A stretch of DNA of 8,623 nucleotides. Source: Chloroflexota bacterium. Lineage in GTDB: Bacteria > Chloroflexota > Limnocylindria > Limnocylindrales > CSP1-4. Shown here in pieces: positions 6,552 through 8,623 of the stretch; the first letter of the stretch is position 1, and each line of letters starts with the position of its first letter. Position numbers and translations under genes: made by a program. The DNA lies in NCBI GenBank assembly GCA_021786915.1, contig JAJYMP010000326.1:1-8623 (forward strand), written 5' to 3'. The notes beneath the pieces are model-generated. The model did no database searches. It had not been told where the DNA came from and saw only the letters and a program-made list of their open reading frames with translations.

Positions 6552-7751
6552 GTGGCCGAGCCGACAATCCGGGCCCAGCGAGTAGAGATCGGTGATGGCT
6601 GCGAATTCGGCGACAACGTGGTCATCGAGGCCGACGAAGTGGTCGTCGGCCCTGGCAGCCGGATCGGCACCTCGGGGGGTGACGACTTCCGGACTCCGCC
6701 GGGAGTGCGGATCACGGCGGACCGGTTCTTGGTGGGCGCCGGCGTTCAGATAGGGAGAGCCGTTCGCGTCGAGGGTGGGGCCATTCGCCTCGGCGACGAG
6801 GTGCGCATCGTGCGGCATGCCACGATCCGCGTCCTTGACGAACTCGAGATCGGCACCCACGGCACCGTCGGGGAGGCGTGCGAGATCTCGGGGCGCAGCG
6901 TCCACATCGGCCAGGAGCTGTGGATGCTGCCCCAGGCCAAGATCGGCGGCGGATCAGCGTTCGAGCGCCCGTCGCGCCTCGACGCCGGACACTACCTGCA
7001 CCTTGGAGTCCAGACGCTGGTCAACACGGCCCGGCCGGTGACGCTCGGGCACGAGGTCGGCCTCGGCACGCGAACGAGCATCTACACGCACGGCGCCTAT
7101 CCGTCGCGTCTGATGGGGTTCCCCGTCGCCTATGCAGGCGTGGAGATCGGCGACTTCACGTGGGTGCCGGGCGCAACCATCAATCCCGGCGTCCGGATCG
7201 GTCGCAACTGCGTGATCGGCGTGAACTCGCTCGTCACCAAGGACATCCCGGACGGCTCGCTGGCGGCCGGGTCGCCCGCGACGGTCATCCGGGCTGGCGC
7301 CTACCCCAGCCCGCTTACCGGCGAGCGGCTGCACGACTTCTGGATGAGCTTCCTCGGCCAGCTCGCACAGCTCGAAGGGTCGCCCGCCACGGCGGTCTCG
7401 TCCCCGGATCTCGGCACCGTGACGATCGCCCTCGGGGCGACGACCTATGTCGGGATCCTGGACGCAGACGCGTGGGAGCGCCGCGGACGGGACAGCACCA
7501 TCGCCGCGAATCGGCTACTGGTCGTCGGCGCTGGCACCGCGGGCGAGGCAGAGCGAGACGGCGTCACGGCCTTCGACACCGCCACGAGGCGGATCGCCGG
7601 GGTCGCCGACGAACGGAGCGAGCGACTCGCCAACGAGCTGCGGCGCCACGGCATTCGGTTCTACTCGCGCGGTCGCGGGGGCCGCTATCGCGACTGGGAC
7701 GTCGTCGTGCCCGCCTTCGAGGGCCCTGCACCAACCGCCAGCGAGTCGTAG
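6552..7751 (+). CDS. Left-handed beta-helix (hexapeptide) acyltransferase with extra C-terminal domain
   Basis: A 399-residue protein. Residues 1-250 are imperfect hexapeptide repeats ([IV]G...) such as VEIGDG, VVIEAD, VVVGPG, IRLGDE, LEIGTH, VHIGQE and VTLGHE. They end in the typical acyltransferase block: SIYTHGAYPS at 176-185, VEIGDFTWVPGATINPGVRI at 197-216, and GRNCVIGVNSLVTKDIPDG followed by AAGSPATVIR. H180 is the best candidate for the catalytic His. The family transfers acetyl or other acyl groups from CoA or carrier protein to sugar hydroxyls or amines, usually as a trimer. The helix is long for the family (about 200 residues is usual). Residues 255-399 (RLHDFWMSFLGQLAQ, later LGATTYVGILDADAWERRG and LRRHGIRFYSRGRGG) form an extra domain I do not recognise. 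GTG at 6552 is chosen, 2 nt after the deacetylase stop; the upstream open frame to 6417 overlaps that gene. The pairing suggests re-acylation of the sugar that the deacetylase exposes. Its last 67 bases overlap the oppositely oriented gene at 7685-8623. Confidence 0.88.
   Translation: MAEPTIRAQRVEIGDGCEFGDNVVIEADEVVVGPGSRIGTSGGDDFRTPPGVRITADRFLVGAGVQIGRAVRVEGGAIRLGDEVRIVRHATIRVLDELEIGTHGTVGEACEISGRSVHIGQELWMLPQAKIGGGSAFERPSRLDAGHYLHLGVQTLVNTARPVTLGHEVGLGTRTSIYTHGAYPSRLMGFPVAYAGVEIGDFTWVPGATINPGVRIGRNCVIGVNSLVTKDIPDGSLAAGSPATVIRAGAYPSPLTGERLHDFWMSFLGQLAQLEGSPATAVSSPDLGTVTIALGATTYVGILDADAWERRGRDSTIAANRLLVVGAGTAGEAERDGVTAFDTATRRIAGVADERSERLANELRRHGIRFYSRGRGGRYRDWDVVVPAFEGPAPTASES
7685..7751. other. 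67-bp tail-to-tail gene overlap
   Basis: The acyltransferase stop (TAG at 7749-7751) lies inside the glycosyltransferase, and the glycosyltransferase stop (TAG at 7687-7685) lies inside the acyltransferase. There is therefore no intergenic terminator between the convergent genes, and their mRNAs would be complementary over at least this stretch. The conserved glycosyltransferase core ends near LYDSLA, so mainly its extra tail is in the overlap. Confidence 0.8.
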
Positions 7752-8623
7752 AGCTCGACCAGCCGCGCTGACTCCGTCTCCCAGTTCCAGAGCTCGCCGG
7801 CCGCCCGCAGGCACCGTCGGCGCAACGCCTCGCGCTCGCTCTCAGGGAGGTCGATCACCCCGCGGATGGCTCGGGCGATTGACGCGGGATCGGCGGGGTC
7901 GCACACGGTTCCGAGCGGGCCGTCCGGGTTGTCGATGACCACCTGATGCACGTACGGGAAGTCCATGATCGCAACAGGAACGCCGGCGGCGATGGACTCG
8001 AACAGCTTGTTGGGGCTCGAGAGCAGATGGTTCAGGGTCGAGCGCTGCCCGGGAATGACGCCCACGTCCGCTCCTGTGACCCAGTCCAGCAGCACGGATG
8101 GGTCGACCGCGTCCAGAACATGGAGGCGACCGCCGTAGCGCGGCTCGGCAGCCAGGGCATCGAGCATCGGGCGCGATGCACCATAGCCCAGGTACACGAC
8201 GTGCGCGTGCTTGAGACCGGGCTCGAGCGCGGCGTCCGCGAGCTGCTCGAGGCCGCGGTGGTTGGTGAACACGCCGTGGTAGAGCAGCAAGGGCACGCCC
8301 GGTGGTATCGCCGCCGCTGAGCGGAGGAGGTTCTCGGGGGCGGCCGGGGGGGACCAGCGCGGCGGGCAGTTGTGCACGATGACCAAGCGCGCGACCGGCA
8401 TCCGTCGACGGAGCTCGGCCCCGATCGAAGGGTTCACCGTGATAACGGCGGCCGCACGAGCGACGAGACGGCGTTCCTGCAGCCCGATCAGACGGCGCAC
8501 CCACCGCGGTCGCTCGGCATAGGCGCCCGACTCGAGGAACAGCTCGTGGCTGTCGTAGACGAGCAGCCCGCCATGGCGATCGGCGGCTGCAGCCGCCGGG
8601 ACCAGGCCGGTCAGGTCGTGAGA
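7685..8623 (-). CDS. GT4-family glycosyltransferase, TPNK-type paralogue, 5' end cut by window edge
   Basis: The visible 312 C-terminal residues are open to the right edge; the start lies outside. The fragment begins SHDLTGL and continues HGGLLVYDSHELFLESGAYA, matching HGHDATGL and VYDSHEIFLESG of the gene at 4340-5737. Later segments also match: VHNCPPRWSPP, LLYHGVFTNHRGLEQL, YLGYGASRPMLDAL, GGRLHVLDAVDPSVLLDWV, STLNHLLSSPNKLFESIAAG, and CDPADPASIARAIRGVI followed by WNWETESARLVELYDSLA. This is essentially all of the C-terminal nucleotide-sugar-binding domain plus part of the N-terminal domain. It ends with a 16-residue tail after DSLA (TAG at 7687-7685) that its paralogue lacks. That tail, with a few codons before it, lies antisense to the acyltransferase 3' end. 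It points towards that gene and does not share its transcript. By eye it is the closest relative of the 4340-5737 gene, but with different motif details, so donor or acceptor may differ. Confidence 0.9.
   Translation of the reverse strand, partial: SHDLTGLVPAAAAADRHGGLLVYDSHELFLESGAYAERPRWVRRLIGLQERRLVARAAAVITVNPSIGAELRRRMPVARLVIVHNCPPRWSPPAAPENLLRSAAAIPPGVPLLLYHGVFTNHRGLEQLADAALEPGLKHAHVVYLGYGASRPMLDALAAEPRYGGRLHVLDAVDPSVLLDWVTGADVGVIPGQRSTLNHLLSSPNKLFESIAAGVPVAIMDFPYVHQVVIDNPDGPLGTVCDPADPASIARAIRGVIDLPESEREALRRRCLRAAGELWNWETESARLVELYDSLAVGAGPSKAGTTTSQSR

Noticed and set aside
5914..7751. Possible mycothiol or bacillithiol biosynthesis gene (mshB/bshB) call for the deacetylase
   Set aside because: The family match is clear, but no thiol-pathway partner is present and the neighbours are glycan enzymes, so a specific symbol is not justified.
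6878..7771. Plus-strand 297-codon frame overlapping the acyltransferase
   Set aside because: It is an Arg-rich, low-complexity frame-shifted shadow of the hexapeptide-repeat gene.

Overview
This is a very GC-rich stretch (roughly 70% by eye) with GTG and TTG starts and head-to-tail genes that touch or overlap. That fits a high-GC bacterium such as an actinomycete or a Chloroflexota-type soil or freshwater lineage, but nothing in the window fixes the taxon. The content is a fragment of a surface glycan or glycolipid biosynthesis locus: five GT4/GT-B-type glycosyltransferase genes, one PIG-L/LmbE-type deacetylase and one left-handed beta-helix (hexapeptide) acyltransferase. I saw no RNA gene, CRISPR array, insertion sequence, transposase or integrase.

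Layout, left to right. (1) Positions 1-5737 hold four minus-strand glycosyltransferase genes, transcribed right to left in the order 4340-5737, 2982-4340, 1723-2985 and 1-1721. The last runs off the left edge. The junctions are a TGATG stop/start, a GTGA overlap and a 1-nt gap, which is the signature of one translationally coupled operon. (2) Positions 5738-5913 are the only real intergenic region, a divergent promoter region with a 10-bp palindrome and a separate 7-bp-arm inverted repeat. (3) Positions 5914-7751 hold a plus-strand pair: the deacetylase (TTG start behind a good Shine-Dalgarno) and, 2 nt after its stop, the acyltransferase. (4) Positions 7685-8623 hold a fifth glycosyltransferase on the minus strand, cut by the right edge. 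Its 3' end overlaps the 3' end of the acyltransferase by 67 bp.

Likely working model (inference): the glycosyltransferases build an oligosaccharide on a carrier at the cytoplasmic membrane. The deacetylase removes an N-acetyl group from an amino-sugar intermediate, and the acyltransferase puts an acyl group on the freed amine or on a hydroxyl. Four of the five glycosyltransferases are clear paralogues with a shared TPNK..E signature. The most similar two, as judged by eye, flank the deacetylase/acyltransferase pair, which reads in the opposite direction. This suggests the pair was inserted into, or inverted within, an expanded glycosyltransferase array. No flippase, polymerase, ABC exporter or nucleotide-sugar synthesis gene lies in the window, so the product is unknown.
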